This document shows positions 1 through 7,157 of a stretch of DNA of 44,664 nucleotides, piece after piece (position 1 is the stretch's first letter; each line of letters starts with the position of its first letter). The DNA lies in IMG/VR virus record IMGVR_UViG_3300046791_000242, positions 1-44,664 of that record, one strand, 5' to 3'. Made by a program: the position numbers and the translations under genes. Below the pieces are notes generated by a model, which saw nothing but the letters and a program-made list of their open reading frames with translations, did not search any database and had not been told where the DNA came from. This DNA is from a virus.

Positions 1-38
1 TACACTAGAAGCCCCACCTGAAAGGAAGGTGCACCCCT

Positions 39-272
39 GTGACTAAGAAGATGAACGACATGACCCCCGAGGAACGCGAGGTCATGGCATACGCTCACGG
101 CCTCATGGACGGCGAGAATGTCCTGAACCTGCCGCTCATTCCGGGCGACATTGAGAGCCCCGCGCTATGGGGGCTGCTCATCATCGGTCCGCTACGCGGC
201 CTGTTCGAGGACGACGAGGGTGCGCTCGCTGCCGCCCGAGAGCGCCTCGCCGAGTTGGAGGACCAAGCATGA
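39..272 (+). CDS. hypothetical protein, 77 aa
   Basis: Unrecognised small acidic protein and the first gene of the left rightward cluster. The GTG at 39 is chosen as start. ATG 51 is an alternative, because the only purine-rich stretch (AAAGGAAGG, 21-29) is rather far from 39. The stop overlaps the next gene by the 4-nt ATGA junction, so translation is probably coupled. The middle is hydrophobic (LWGLLIIGPLRGLF) but too short and broken for a confident membrane helix, and the C-terminus is an acidic/Ala helix. If the window is circular, the promoter-like repeat at 44584-44641 lies just upstream. Function unknown. Confidence 0.6.
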   Translation: MTKKMNDMTPEEREVMAYAHGLMDGENVLNLPLIPGDIESPALWGLLIIGPLRGLFEDDEGALAAARERLAELEDQA

Positions 273-1117
273 CGGGCGACCTGCGCGACTCCGCTAGGGC
301 GGGAGCCGTAGCCCACGCAACAAGTAACACCGACCCGAACGAGCGCGGCAACGCCCTTGAGCGGCTGGGCATTGACCGCAATACGAACACAGACCCGGGC
401 GCCCTCATGGTCACGGCCCGCAACATGCTCGAAGTGGCCGCGGCCATGGTCGAGAGGGCCACGACCATCGAGGACATTACCGCAGCCAAGGGCTACGCCG
501 AGGCGCTGCGGGTGTTCGTCAAGCATCGGCAACTCGGCGTCGAAGTCGAGCGGCCCGCCTCCGAGGTCATCCTTGAGGCGGAGTTCCGGGCGGGTGACGA
601 ACTCATCCGTATGCTCGAAGACGGTGAGCGGCTTGCTCCGGGTCAGAGCAAGTCGGTTGCCAATCGGTACGGTAGGGCTCCGACTATCAGTCCCCTTTCA
701 TCACTGCCGGAACTTGGCATCAACGAGCACGACGCCAAGCGTTGGCAGCAACTAGCCCGCCAGTACGACCGCGACATTGGCAAGTTGCGTGCCCGCATGG
801 CGGAGGTGCCGCTTGAGGCCCGTCTGTCCCGTGCCCTGCTCGTAGCGGGCGAGTCGGCCATCAGCCGCAAGGTCAAGGTCTACAAGGACCCGACCGCCAG
901 CAAGGACGAGGCCGAGTTCGACGGCGTCCTCTCTGTTCAGCAAGTTATCGCTGCCGTCGAGAAACTGCGTGGCCCATACGGGGCCGGTGCCCTGACCGTG
1001 GACCTCGACGCGCTCGACGCGGACGAGAGGGCTGCGCTAGCCTCCGACGTGGAGAAGGCAGCCCGTCTACTGGTCAGCATCCTCAAGGTGCTGCGCGGTG
1101 GGGACATCCGTGCCTAG
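269..1117 (+). CDS. putative DNA-binding protein of a phage/mobile-element family, 282 aa
   Basis: Start is ATG 269 (ATGA overlap with the previous stop), with GGAGGA about 7 nt upstream; the frame is open further 5' but without such a site. Residues about 65-190 resemble a family I know from phages and mobile elements: a helical region with EAEFRAGDELIRML, followed by a segment of the form LPELGINEHDAKRWQQLA. In relatives the second segment is a helix-turn-helix-like 'LGI..xxSxRWQxLA' motif. The C-terminal third is helical and charged. A DNA-binding or regulatory role is an inference from that motif, and no partner ParB-like gene is adjacent. It ends in Arg-Ala-stop, forming an 8-nt GTGCCTAG overlap with the next gene. 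Confidence 0.7.
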   Translation: MTGDLRDSARAGAVAHATSNTDPNERGNALERLGIDRNTNTDPGALMVTARNMLEVAAAMVERATTIEDITAAKGYAEALRVFVKHRQLGVEVERPASEVILEAEFRAGDELIRMLEDGERLAPGQSKSVANRYGRAPTISPLSSLPELGINEHDAKRWQQLARQYDRDIGKLRARMAEVPLEARLSRALLVAGESAISRKVKVYKDPTASKDEAEFDGVLSVQQVIAAVEKLRGPYGAGALTVDLDALDADERAALASDVEKAARLLVSILKVLRGGDIRA

Positions 1118-1409
1118 GCCGACGAGCCCGGACGCCTTCATCAACCGGCTGGACGGCAAGAACATCCCGCCGCCCCTCGCGCACAGCATCGAGGACATCC
1201 GTATGCGACCCGGCGAGTGCTGGGTGCGGTGCGTCTGCGGATGGTACGCGGAGGCGGCTGGTCCGGAGGACTCGTTCATCAGCAAGACCGACTTCGAGGA
1301 GGTCGTCGTGACCCTGCCTAGGGGCACCGGCCTCAAGGAGCAGTACGCTAGCCACATCTACGACACGAAGCACCAGCCGTTGCTGGAAGGAGGGACCGCA
1401 TGGGCCTGA
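1110..1409 (+). CDS. hypothetical protein with CxC motif, 99 aa
   Basis: Start taken as GTG 1110, which overlaps the upstream stop in the junction GTGCCTAG and has GGTGGGGA just upstream; GTG 1098 in the same frame is possible. The protein contains ECWVRCVCGWYAE, a Cys cluster followed by an aromatic residue. That pattern occurs in small phage proteins that bind a metal or form part of a domain, but three cysteines alone do not prove a zinc site. The rest is mixed polar sequence without a signal peptide or membrane helix. It overlaps the next gene by 10 nt. Function unknown. Confidence 0.6.
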   Translation: MPRPTSPDAFINRLDGKNIPPPLAHSIEDIRMRPGECWVRCVCGWYAEAAGPEDSFISKTDFEEVVVTLPRGTGLKEQYASHIYDTKHQPLLEGGTAWA

Positions 1410-1705
1410 CCGACCGAGCACTCGCCCAGCAGGGCGATGCGCTCCACGCGAAACTGCTCGAGAAGCGCGACCCGAAGACGCACGTCGTCCGGGTGGGCAT
1501 CGAGAGCACCGGCATCGGGGGGACGCTTGACCTCCCCGGCATCTACAACGACCTCAACATGTACGAGGGGATGCTCCGGAGTGACGCAATGCGCGTTCAG
1601 CCCGAGCGCGAGGACGGCGACGGACGCCCTGTCCGTGGCCTCATGGACCCCATCGAAGCGCAGCGTGCCGAGCAGGCCCGCTACGAAAGGAAGCGCCGTG
1701 GCTAA
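1400..1705 (+). CDS. hypothetical protein, 101 aa
   Basis: ATG 1400 follows a strong ribosome binding site (GGAAGGAGGG) inside the end of the upstream gene. The product has an N-terminal helix, a central beta-like segment (KTHVVRVGIESTGIGGTLDLPG) and a strongly basic, charged C-terminal tail ending ERKRRG. No domain recognised. The stop is embedded in GTGGCTAA, the start of the next gene, giving the 8-nt overlap seen at several junctions in this phage. Such overlap implies translational coupling within the early operon. Confidence 0.6.
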   Translation: MGLTDRALAQQGDALHAKLLEKRDPKTHVVRVGIESTGIGGTLDLPGIYNDLNMYEGMLRSDAMRVQPEREDGDGRPVRGLMDPIEAQRAEQARYERKRRG

Positions 1706-1991
1706 ACCAATCACCCTGAGGGACCGGCTCCTGCAATGGGAGCGGACCTACGCCATCGTGCGTCGGGCAGTCACGCCCGACGAGTTCCGTGGCATCCTCG
1801 CTGCCATGTCCACCGTCGAGGGCGTCGCGCAACTGAGTTCGTACATGCGGCTCGCTGAGTCCGTCATGGCGAACGACCGCTCCGCGGCCGAGACTGCGGG
1901 CAAACTCGTGTGGGGTGTCGAGCCCCCGACTGAGGAGGACATCCTGCAATGGACCCTCGAAGAGGCGCCGGTCGATGAGCCGAGCAAGTAG
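1698..1991 (+). CDS. hypothetical helical protein, 97 aa
   Basis: Start GTG 1698 lies in the 8-nt junction GTGGCTAA and follows GAAAGGAAG. The same frame is open further upstream, but that part is antisense-like and overlaps a well-supported gene. The product is mostly alpha-helical and acidic at its end, without cysteines or membrane segments. It overlaps the next gene by 17 nt. I do not recognise a family. Its position in the tightly coupled early cluster is the main evidence that it is expressed. Confidence 0.6.
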   Translation: MAKPITLRDRLLQWERTYAIVRRAVTPDEFRGILAAMSTVEGVAQLSSYMRLAESVMANDRSAAETAGKLVWGVEPPTEEDILQWTLEEAPVDEPSK

Positions 1992-2244
1992 GGCCGGGGA
2001 CGGGGACGAGTGTCCCTTGTTCCCTGAGCACGGGCAGATGGTCTGCCTCCTGCAAGAGGACCCGCCCCTGCAATACTGCCCCGCGCAGATGCACGACGGC
2101 AGGCCCAACGGCAAGGCTCCCGCGAGCCGCGCCATCTGGCCGTACCACGGGTTCGAGGACAGCGTCAAGGCGTACATGGCGAGGCTAGACAAGGCCATCC
2201 GCGAGGCTAGCATCGAAGACTTAGAAGCATTGGAGGTGCTGTAA
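1975..2244 (+). CDS. hypothetical Cys-containing protein, 89 aa
   Basis: ATG 1975 lies inside the end of the previous gene. The first third carries spaced cysteines and histidines (DECPLFPEHGQMVC, then LQYCPAQMHDG), a pattern I associate with small conserved phage proteins that may bind zinc. The C-terminal half is helical and acidic. The stop overlaps the following start as TAATG. Function unknown, though a structural metal site is plausible from C...H...C...C...H spacing. No enzyme motif is visible. Confidence 0.6.
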   Translation: MSRASRAGDGDECPLFPEHGQMVCLLQEDPPLQYCPAQMHDGRPNGKAPASRAIWPYHGFEDSVKAYMARLDKAIREASIEDLEALEVL

Positions 2245-2462
2245 TGGGAGACACACGCCCGGGACCGGGCATCATCGACCCCGACGAGGAGCCGGAGGTC
2301 ACGACGGTTGAGCGCATCCGCGAGGTTATCGCTGGCGACAAGCGGGCGGTAGTGCGGCGCATCATCCTGTATGTCATCGCTGGCGCGCTCATCGTGTCCC
2401 CGCTGCCCGTGGTCGCCATCATCCCGCTCATCCTGCTGGCAACGACGGACCAACTCGCATGA
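2244..2462 (+). CDS. small membrane protein, 72 aa
   Basis: ATG 2244 shares one base with the upstream TAA and follows GGAGGT at about 6 nt. The N-terminal half is polar and acidic and probably cytoplasmic. A continuous hydrophobic stretch follows from about residue 39 to 68 (RIILYVIAGALIVSPLPVV...), long enough for one helix or a short hairpin broken at the proline. The protein ends soon after. No family recognised. A holin-like role cannot be excluded, but it lies far from the lysis genes on the minus strand. Confidence 0.6.
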   Translation: MGDTRPGPGIIDPDEEPEVTTVERIREVIAGDKRAVVRRIILYVIAGALIVSPLPVVAIIPLILLATTDQLA

Positions 2463-2710
2463 CCGTCGCTGCACGCGGTGACCGCAAGCGCATCGGCGCG
2501 TTCGGGCGGATGCGGGACCGGGCTACGTCCGGCGACCGCATCGCTCACATGGACGAGGATGTCCGCGAGGTGACCGACCACCTGCGCCGCACGCTGCTCG
2601 ACAAGGCGGCGACCATGACCGTCCTCGGCTTCGCCGTGGACGAGGAGTCCTACGAGTTCGCCATCAACGGGCGCATCGTCATCGGAAGCGTCATCGTGTA
2701 CCGTGCCTAG
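2459..2710 (+). CDS. hypothetical protein, 83 aa
   Basis: ATG 2459 overlaps the upstream stop by ATGA. The N-terminus is basic (many Arg), the middle helical and the C-terminus beta-like (FAINGRIVIGSVIVYRA). It ends in Arg-Ala-stop, so its last eight bases are GTGCCTAG, the start of the next gene. No domain is recognised and no membrane segment is convincing. Only its place in the operon and its tight overlaps support it. Confidence 0.55.
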   Translation: MTVAARGDRKRIGAFGRMRDRATSGDRIAHMDEDVREVTDHLRRTLLDKAATMTVLGFAVDEESYEFAINGRIVIGSVIVYRA

Positions 2711-3020
2711 TTCCACCACCGTCCAATACCACCAGCGGTTCAGCAGCCTCATGCTCACCGAAGAGAACGGGGCCGACATGGCGTGGCGGTACGTCGAGAA
2801 GGGCTTTAGTGATGCCGTCTTCCACGCCATCAAGGCGCACGAGGGGGCCGTCATCGTGAGCACGCCACGCCGCATCACGCATGAGCCGAACGACTGGACG
2901 CTCGACACGGGCCTCGAGATGCGCGCCACTCTCACCCCCATCGCTCGACCGCGGGTCATGGACCCGTGGGCTGGTCCCGTCTACATGGAAGTGCAGCGCG
3001 AGTGGTTCGGCGATGAGTAA
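2703..3020 (+). CDS. hypothetical protein, 105 aa
   Basis: Start is GTG 2703 in an 8-nt GTGCCTAG overlap. Mixed alpha/beta sequence with aromatic residues, without cysteines or membrane helices. It ends 8 nt inside the nuclease gene, which begins at ATG 3013, so the two are likely co-translated and may act in the same pathway. No family recognised. Confidence 0.55.
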   Translation: MPSSTTVQYHQRFSSLMLTEENGADMAWRYVEKGFSDAVFHAIKAHEGAVIVSTPRRITHEPNDWTLDTGLEMRATLTPIARPRVMDPWAGPVYMEVQREWFGDE

Positions 3021-4056
3021 GGCGACCTTCGAGCAAGTCAACGGCAAGGGCTTCCGGTTCTACAAGTACGACCGGGGGGACGGGTCCGAGCCCGTGCACC
3101 TGTTGTCCGTCTCGAGCATCCGCACCTTGTGCGGGGAGCAGTTCAACCTCGTCAACTGGAAGATGGCGAACCTCGCCGACGCTGCCCTCGGTACGCAGAA
3201 GCGCACCGTCATCGGGCCACGGGGCGGGAAGTCAGAGAAGCGTCAGGTGTGGGAGTACCCGTCCGAGTTCGTCCGCATGTACAACGAGACTGACGGCGAG
3301 CAGGGGAAGATTGACGCCCTTCGCAAGTGGCTCCGGGCTCGAGCCGACGACCCTCGCAACATCGCTGCCGTCCGCGGCTCCATCACCCACGCCTGCATCG
3401 AGCGGGACATCCCGTGGCACAAGGTGGAACGTGCGCTAGTCGAGCACGAGTTCAGCCTGCTATCTCACAGCGACCGCAGTGACCTCGGGCGGAGCATCAA
3501 CGACGAGGACATCTTCTTCGTCCGCAACTCGATGCGCCACTACTGGCACATGCGAGCCGCCCACCGGTTCGTCATCATCGCCCGGGAGTGCCGGGTCATG
3601 AACCTCGAGAGCGGGTACGCCGGGACGTTCGACGCCCTCGTCTGGATGGCGCCCGCCTCGTACCCGGCCGACATGCCATTGCCATTGCCCGAGGTCATCA
3701 CCCCGGAGTTCGTGGCGGAGGTGGGCGGCCGTATCATCCTGCTGGACTGGAAGACCAGCGGCGGTATCTACACCGACCAAGTGCTCCAAGCCCACGCCTA
3801 CCTAGGAGCCGAGGCCGTCATGGTGGACGGGCTCGTGGAGCCTAGGCTCACGCTCCTGCTCAACGCCGCCACGGAAGGCGGCCTCGTGCACATCCGGCCC
3901 GACGGCTGGGGCCTGCACCTGTTCCAGTGGACCACCTTAGCGATGAACGCGTACCTCGCGTCCGTCATCTTCGCGCGCTTCCTCGCCGCGAACCCTGACC
4001 CTAGTGCCCTGTTCAGCGAGGAGTTCAAGGGCAAGAGCGAAGAGGAGGACGCATGA
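3013..4056 (+). CDS. PD-(D/E)XK nuclease, RecB/Cas4-like exonuclease, 347 aa
   Basis: Start ATG 3013 overlaps the upstream stop; the open frame continues upstream but only across the previous gene. Motifs in order match the RecB/Cas4-type fold: RGSITHA with H126; GYAGTFDAL with D207; ILLDWKTS with D245 and K247 (the DxK of the active site); and LQAHAY with Q259 and Y263 (the QxxxY motif). Proteins of this family are metal-dependent DNA nucleases, and phage members act in recombination and end processing. No recombinase partner is evident beside it, although an RNase H-fold exonuclease lies in the same cluster (7859). The C-terminus is acidic. Residues 50-110 are less conserved and perhaps bind DNA. 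Confidence 0.8.
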   Translation: MSKATFEQVNGKGFRFYKYDRGDGSEPVHLLSVSSIRTLCGEQFNLVNWKMANLADAALGTQKRTVIGPRGGKSEKRQVWEYPSEFVRMYNETDGEQGKIDALRKWLRARADDPRNIAAVRGSITHACIERDIPWHKVERALVEHEFSLLSHSDRSDLGRSINDEDIFFVRNSMRHYWHMRAAHRFVIIARECRVMNLESGYAGTFDALVWMAPASYPADMPLPLPEVITPEFVAEVGGRIILLDWKTSGGIYTDQVLQAHAYLGAEAVMVDGLVEPRLTLLLNAATEGGLVHIRPDGWGLHLFQWTTLAMNAYLASVIFARFLAANPDPSALFSEEFKGKSEEEDA

Positions 4057-4622
4057 GTGTTCTCGACCAGATGACGCGGAACGCGTCAGAGCGCAAGGCG
4101 GACGCATCCGCCACCCTCACCCCCGTGGGCCTCGAGATGACGCCACCCGGCGCCTACGTCACGATGCCCGCAGATGAGCGGCGGTCACTGCTAGCCGCGT
4201 TCACCGAAGCCATCGGCCACATGGAGCGCGGACTCACCGTCCTCCGGGCGGCCGAGCGGAACCTGAACAAGGGGCTTGGCTTCACCATGGAGGCGGACTA
4301 CTTCGACGTGGACCGGGGCAAGGAAAGCGTTGACGCTGACCTGCGCCAAGAGGCAGACTGCGTCGGATTGACGCCGCCCGAGCCACCAGTAGATGCCGTG
4401 GCCGTCGCCCTCGAAGTCTTCGGGGAAGACGCGTTCGCTGCGGACTACGCCGCCCAGCAAGAGGCCGCCAAGGCGGCGACGTTCAAGGCAGCCGCCCAAG
4501 AGGGCGTGCTGTGGGTCTGCCCGGACCACGGGTTCGACCACATCATCACCCGCAAGGGCCGGACTCGGGACTTCCGGGCCTGCACCGCTTGCGGGCAGTA
4601 CGAAGGGAAGGTGCAATCATGA
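4053..4622 (+). CDS. hypothetical protein with C-terminal zinc-ribbon-like motif, 189 aa
   Basis: ATG 4053 overlaps the nuclease stop by ATGA. Residues 1-150 are helical and acidic. The C-terminus carries WVCPDHG...ACTACGQYE, i.e. CxxH followed about 20 residues later by CxxC, the usual layout of a small zinc ribbon. Direct coupling to the nuclease suggests an accessory DNA-binding or regulatory role, but that is an inference. It overlaps the following secreted-protein gene by 4 nt. Confidence 0.6.
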   Translation: MSVLDQMTRNASERKADASATLTPVGLEMTPPGAYVTMPADERRSLLAAFTEAIGHMERGLTVLRAAERNLNKGLGFTMEADYFDVDRGKESVDADLRQEADCVGLTPPEPPVDAVAVALEVFGEDAFAADYAAQQEAAKAATFKAAAQEGVLWVCPDHGFDHIITRKGRTRDFRACTACGQYEGKVQS

Positions 4623-5209
4623 AACGACTCGCACTACTGTTCGCCGCACTCGCGGCACTCGCCCTCGCCGGTACGGCGTCGGCCACCCCCGTCAGCAATG
4701 GCGGCACGGACTCGCACCAAGTGTGGGTCTGCAAGTACGTCGGCGCCCCCGGCGACTTCGAGACACTCAAGCCGGGGAAGAACCCCATCATCGTTGACGT
4801 TGCCGCTGCCGACGCCTATGTCGGTGCCGACTTCGCTGACGGCCAGACCCACAGCCTCGTCATCGACATCGCCACGGACGAGAACACGGGCCAAGGCGAA
4901 CGCTACACAGGAGAGGCCACTTGCCCAAGCGACGCAAACCCCGACCCATCCGCAACCCCGACCTCCTCGCCCTCGGACGAGCCTTCGCCAAGCCCGAAGG
5001 ACGTACCCAGCGGAGAGCCATCGCCCGTGCCGTCGCCAACGCACAACGCCGTGCCGACGCCCGACCGGGGACCCCTGCCCCCGACGGACATGGACTCGGG
5101 GACGACCTCGCCCTTGTCGCCGCTCTCGCTGAACGCGACGCTCCTAGTCCTCTTGCTGGCGGGTAGCCTCGGCAGCATCGGCGCCCTCGCTATCAGCAAG
5201 CGCCGCTAG
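4619..5209 (+). CDS. secreted, membrane-anchored surface protein of actinobacterial type, 196 aa
   Basis: Start ATG 4619 (ATGA overlap, GAAGGGAAGG upstream) begins a clear signal peptide: MKRLALLFAALAALALAG with likely cleavage after ASA. Residues about 32-100 contain VWVCKYVGAPGDFE...KPGKNPIIVDV, a domain I know from actinobacterial cell-surface proteins. A Pro/Ser/Thr/Asp-rich spacer follows, then a hydrophobic helix (LNATLLVLLLAGSLGSIGALAI) and a basic tail SKRR. The sequence LPPTD lies about 17 residues before the helix and recalls a sortase signal, but it has D where G is usual. The product should be exposed on the infected cell. Exclusion of other phages is one possible role; nothing in the sequence proves it. 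Confidence 0.7.
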   Translation: MKRLALLFAALAALALAGTASATPVSNGGTDSHQVWVCKYVGAPGDFETLKPGKNPIIVDVAAADAYVGADFADGQTHSLVIDIATDENTGQGERYTGEATCPSDANPDPSATPTSSPSDEPSPSPKDVPSGEPSPVPSPTHNAVPTPDRGPLPPTDMDSGTTSPLSPLSLNATLLVLLLAGSLGSIGALAISKRR

Positions 5210-5565
5210 TGTCAGTCCCCACGTACGTTTGGCTCATGAGCCAGCGTCTCTCCGTGACGGTGGAGCCTGCGCTCCACCACACGGAGGAGGGGGCCGAACA
5301 CGCCCACCGGGCGTACGGCGTCTATGACGAGGCCAACCAGTCCATCAGTCTCGACACCGACATGGGGCACGAGCGGCAGCGTGAGACGTTCCTTCACGAG
5401 AACCTGCACGCCATGCTCGCCATCGGGCAACTCGACTCCGTACTCGACAGCGAGTCCGGGCACGGGGCCAGCGAGCACGTTGTCTCCGTCCTCTCCCCCA
5501 TCCTGCTCGCGTGGATGCGGGACAACCCCAACGCAGTCAACTACCTACGAGAGGAGCCGACGTGA
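5209..5565 (+). CDS. small HExxH metallopeptidase-like protein, 118 aa
   Basis: GTG 5209 shares a base with the previous TAG; ATG 5236 is a later in-frame option. The key motif is FLHENLHAML (H63, E64, H67), followed 22 residues later by E89 in SEHVV. Two His ligands, a catalytic Glu and a downstream Glu ligand match a minimal zincin. The C-terminus (SPILLAWMRDNP) resembles small phage metallopeptidase-like proteins. There is no signal peptide, so it should act in the cytoplasm. The substrate is unknown. Proteins with this core can cleave regulators, but no target is visible here. Confidence 0.6.
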   Translation: MSVPTYVWLMSQRLSVTVEPALHHTEEGAEHAHRAYGVYDEANQSISLDTDMGHERQRETFLHENLHAMLAIGQLDSVLDSESGHGASEHVVSVLSPILLAWMRDNPNAVNYLREEPT

Positions 5566-6047
5566 CCACGTACCTCGCCGGTCCCATGACCGGCATCAAG
5601 TCCTTCAACATCCCCGAGTTCGACCGGGTGGCCGACATCCTGCGGACCAGCGGGTACACCGTCATCAGCCCCGCCGAGTTGGACGACCCGGCCATCCGGG
5701 CTATCAGCATGGCAAGTCTGGACGGGGCCATCGCCACGCTCGAGAGCCACGGCCAGACGTGGTGGGACTTCCTTGAGCGCGACTGCCGCCTCATCGCCAC
5801 CGATGGCATCGAAACCATCACCGTCCTCCCCGGGTGGGAGGGCAGCAAGGGCGCACGGTTGGAGACGTTCGTGGGCCACCTGAGCGGCAAGCCCATCTTC
5901 CGCTACTCCGAGCACCCGCTCGGGTTCACGCTCGTGCAGGTGGTGCCCCTCGACCTCGCCCGCGCGTGGTCCGGGGAGCCGTGGCTCGTCACCTCCGTCC
6001 CGCACTACAGCTACAACGGCATCATGGCGATGGGGGTGGACGAATGA
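5562..6047 (+). CDS. DUF4406 / nucleoside 2-deoxyribosyltransferase-like protein, 161 aa
   Basis: Start GTG 5562 overlaps the previous stop (GTGA). The N-terminus TTYLAGPMTG, the central segment DCRLIA...ITVLPGWEGSKGA and the following Glu of LETF fit the DUF4406/deoxyribosyltransferase fold, in which YLAGPM forms the nucleotide-binding turn. Members act on nucleosides or nucleotides, and phage copies are often unassigned. It sits directly before a predicted dATP/dGTP diphosphohydrolase, so the pair may manage the nucleotide pool. The last about 45 residues (aromatic, beta-like) extend beyond the usual domain. Confidence 0.7.
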   Translation: MTTYLAGPMTGIKSFNIPEFDRVADILRTSGYTVISPAELDDPAIRAISMASLDGAIATLESHGQTWWDFLERDCRLIATDGIETITVLPGWEGSKGARLETFVGHLSGKPIFRYSEHPLGFTLVQVVPLDLARAWSGEPWLVTSVPHYSYNGIMAMGVDE

Positions 6048-6484
6048 GCGTCAAGCGCACGACCCCGGAGGAGCGCAAGGCCATGCCCCTCGCCTCCGGC
6101 GTCCTCGACTACTTCCCCGACGCACTGCTCGTGGTCGCCGAGGTCAGCCGCATCGGCAACGAGCAGCATCATCCCGGCGCACCGTTGCACTGGGACAAGT
6201 CCAAGTCCGCGGACGAGGCCGACGCGCTGATGCGTCACCTCGTGGACCGGGGCACCCGGGACAGCGACGGCGTGCGCCACTCAGCCAAGGTGGCGTGGCG
6301 TGCCCTCGCACTCTTGCAGCGGGAGTTGGACGCGGAGGTCGAGGGGACGGCCCTCCACTACTCCGGCGAGGTGCTGACCCGCAGCGTCGGCTGGAAGGCC
6401 GTCATGGGCGGGCCCGACACCTGCTCCCACTGCGGGGTCACCCACGGGGAGCACGTCCTGTCGTGTCCGAACTGGACGACGTGA
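6044..6484 (+). CDS. dATP/dGTP diphosphohydrolase-like protein (DUF5664 type), 146 aa
   Basis: ATG 6044 overlaps the upstream stop. Residues 14-95 (GVLDYFPDALLVVAEVS...NEQHHPG...LHWDKSKSADEADALMRHL...RHSAKVAWRALALLQ) closely match the helical domain known as DUF5664 or dGTP_diPhyd_N. That domain is related to MazG-type NTP pyrophosphohydrolases, whose Glu/Asp/His residues bind metal. The tail adds CSHCGVTHGEHVLSC, a zinc-knuckle-like addition. The family includes enzymes of 2-aminoadenine (Z-DNA) phages but is also common in phages without that pathway, and no PurZ-like gene is visible here. Likely role: trimming purine dNTP pools. Confidence 0.75.
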   Translation: MSVKRTTPEERKAMPLASGVLDYFPDALLVVAEVSRIGNEQHHPGAPLHWDKSKSADEADALMRHLVDRGTRDSDGVRHSAKVAWRALALLQRELDAEVEGTALHYSGEVLTRSVGWKAVMGGPDTCSHCGVTHGEHVLSCPNWTT

Positions 6485-6678
6485 CGGACGAGGTCGAGGC
6501 GCTCATGCGTTCCCGGCCCTCCGCTGACGGGGAGTCCGTGGCCGACGTGGTCGCCCGCCTCGGCGTCAACTTCGATGACATCCAGACCATGTGGTACCAG
6601 ACGAGCGACGGCTCCATTCAGGTCGTCTGCTGGCCGATGAACTACCACATCCACACGCAGGAGTGCGGGCGTGCCTAA
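6463..6678 (+). CDS. hypothetical protein, 71 aa
   Basis: The start is uncertain. GTG 6463 has GGAG about 11 nt upstream, whereas GTG 6481 would give the GTGA overlap common in this cluster. The product is acidic at the N-terminus and ends MNYHIHTQECGRA. The segment MWYQTSDGSIQVVCWPMNYH is beta-like. Its last eight bases are GTGCCTAA, which is the start of the next gene. No family recognised. Confidence 0.5.
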   Translation: MSELDDVTDEVEALMRSRPSADGESVADVVARLGVNFDDIQTMWYQTSDGSIQVVCWPMNYHIHTQECGRA

Positions 6679-6922
6679 GGTCCGCAAGCACCACCACGTG
6701 GATGGCATTACTTGCACCGGGCCACTTACCAAGGACGAGTGCGACGCGCTCTACAGCGCGTGGCAAGAGGAGCGGGAGGACGTGCTAGCCGCACGGGTCG
6801 CCGCTCGCACAGACCCACGGGACCCGACCTACTGGAAGGGCGACGACACCAAGTTCGGGCAGAAAGTCCGAGCGATTAGGACGGCGAACGCCGTCGAAGG
6901 AGGTACACTGGATGCCGGTTAG
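6671..6922 (+). CDS. hypothetical protein, 83 aa
   Basis: GTG 6671 is within the 8-nt junction GTGCCTAA. The N-terminus KVRKHHHVDGITCTGPLTKDEC is His/Cys-bearing; the middle is a charged helix (SAWQEEREDVLAARVAARTD) and the C-terminus mixed. It overlaps the next gene by 11 nt. No domain recognised. A metal site from three His and two Cys is possible but not demonstrated. Confidence 0.5.
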   Translation: MPKVRKHHHVDGITCTGPLTKDECDALYSAWQEEREDVLAARVAARTDPRDPTYWKGDDTKFGQKVRAIRTANAVEGGTLDAG

Positions 6923-7157
6923 AGACGGCCGCTGGGTCAGTTGGTCCAGCATCATCGCGGCGGAGAAGGCCGAGGCAGGCGAGGTGGAGGAGCCCGCTGG
7001 TCCCGCCCCCAAACCGCAGGGCCGCGTCCATCGCATCGGACGCAACAAGGCCGCAGCCGAGGCAGCCATCGCGGCTAGCACCGGCAAGGTCGTCAGCCTA
7101 GACGACCTGCTCGCCGAACCCACCCCCATCACCCCGCTTGAAGGAGCACCTGAATGA
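6912..7157 (+). CDS. hypothetical protein, 81 aa
   Basis: ATG 6912 follows a strong AAGGAGGT site located in the upstream gene. The sequence begins PVRDGRWVSWSS, then a Glu/Ala/Pro-rich flexible middle, a basic helix (RIGRNKAAAEAAIAAS) and an acidic C-terminus. It looks largely disordered with one helix. The stop overlaps the next start (ATGA), so the small membrane protein downstream is probably co-translated. Function unknown. Confidence 0.5.
   Translation: MPVRDGRWVSWSSIIAAEKAEAGEVEEPAGPAPKPQGRVHRIGRNKAAAEAAIAASTGKVVSLDDLLAEPTPITPLEGAPE

Noticed and set aside
4921-5166. 81-codon basic frame inside the surface-protein gene
   Set aside because: Starts at TTG and lies wholly within the Pro/Ser linker region of a well-supported gene.
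6044-6484. Evidence for a 2-aminoadenine (Z) genome
   Set aside because: Only one gene of a widespread family is present; no PurZ-like synthetase or dedicated polymerase is visible.
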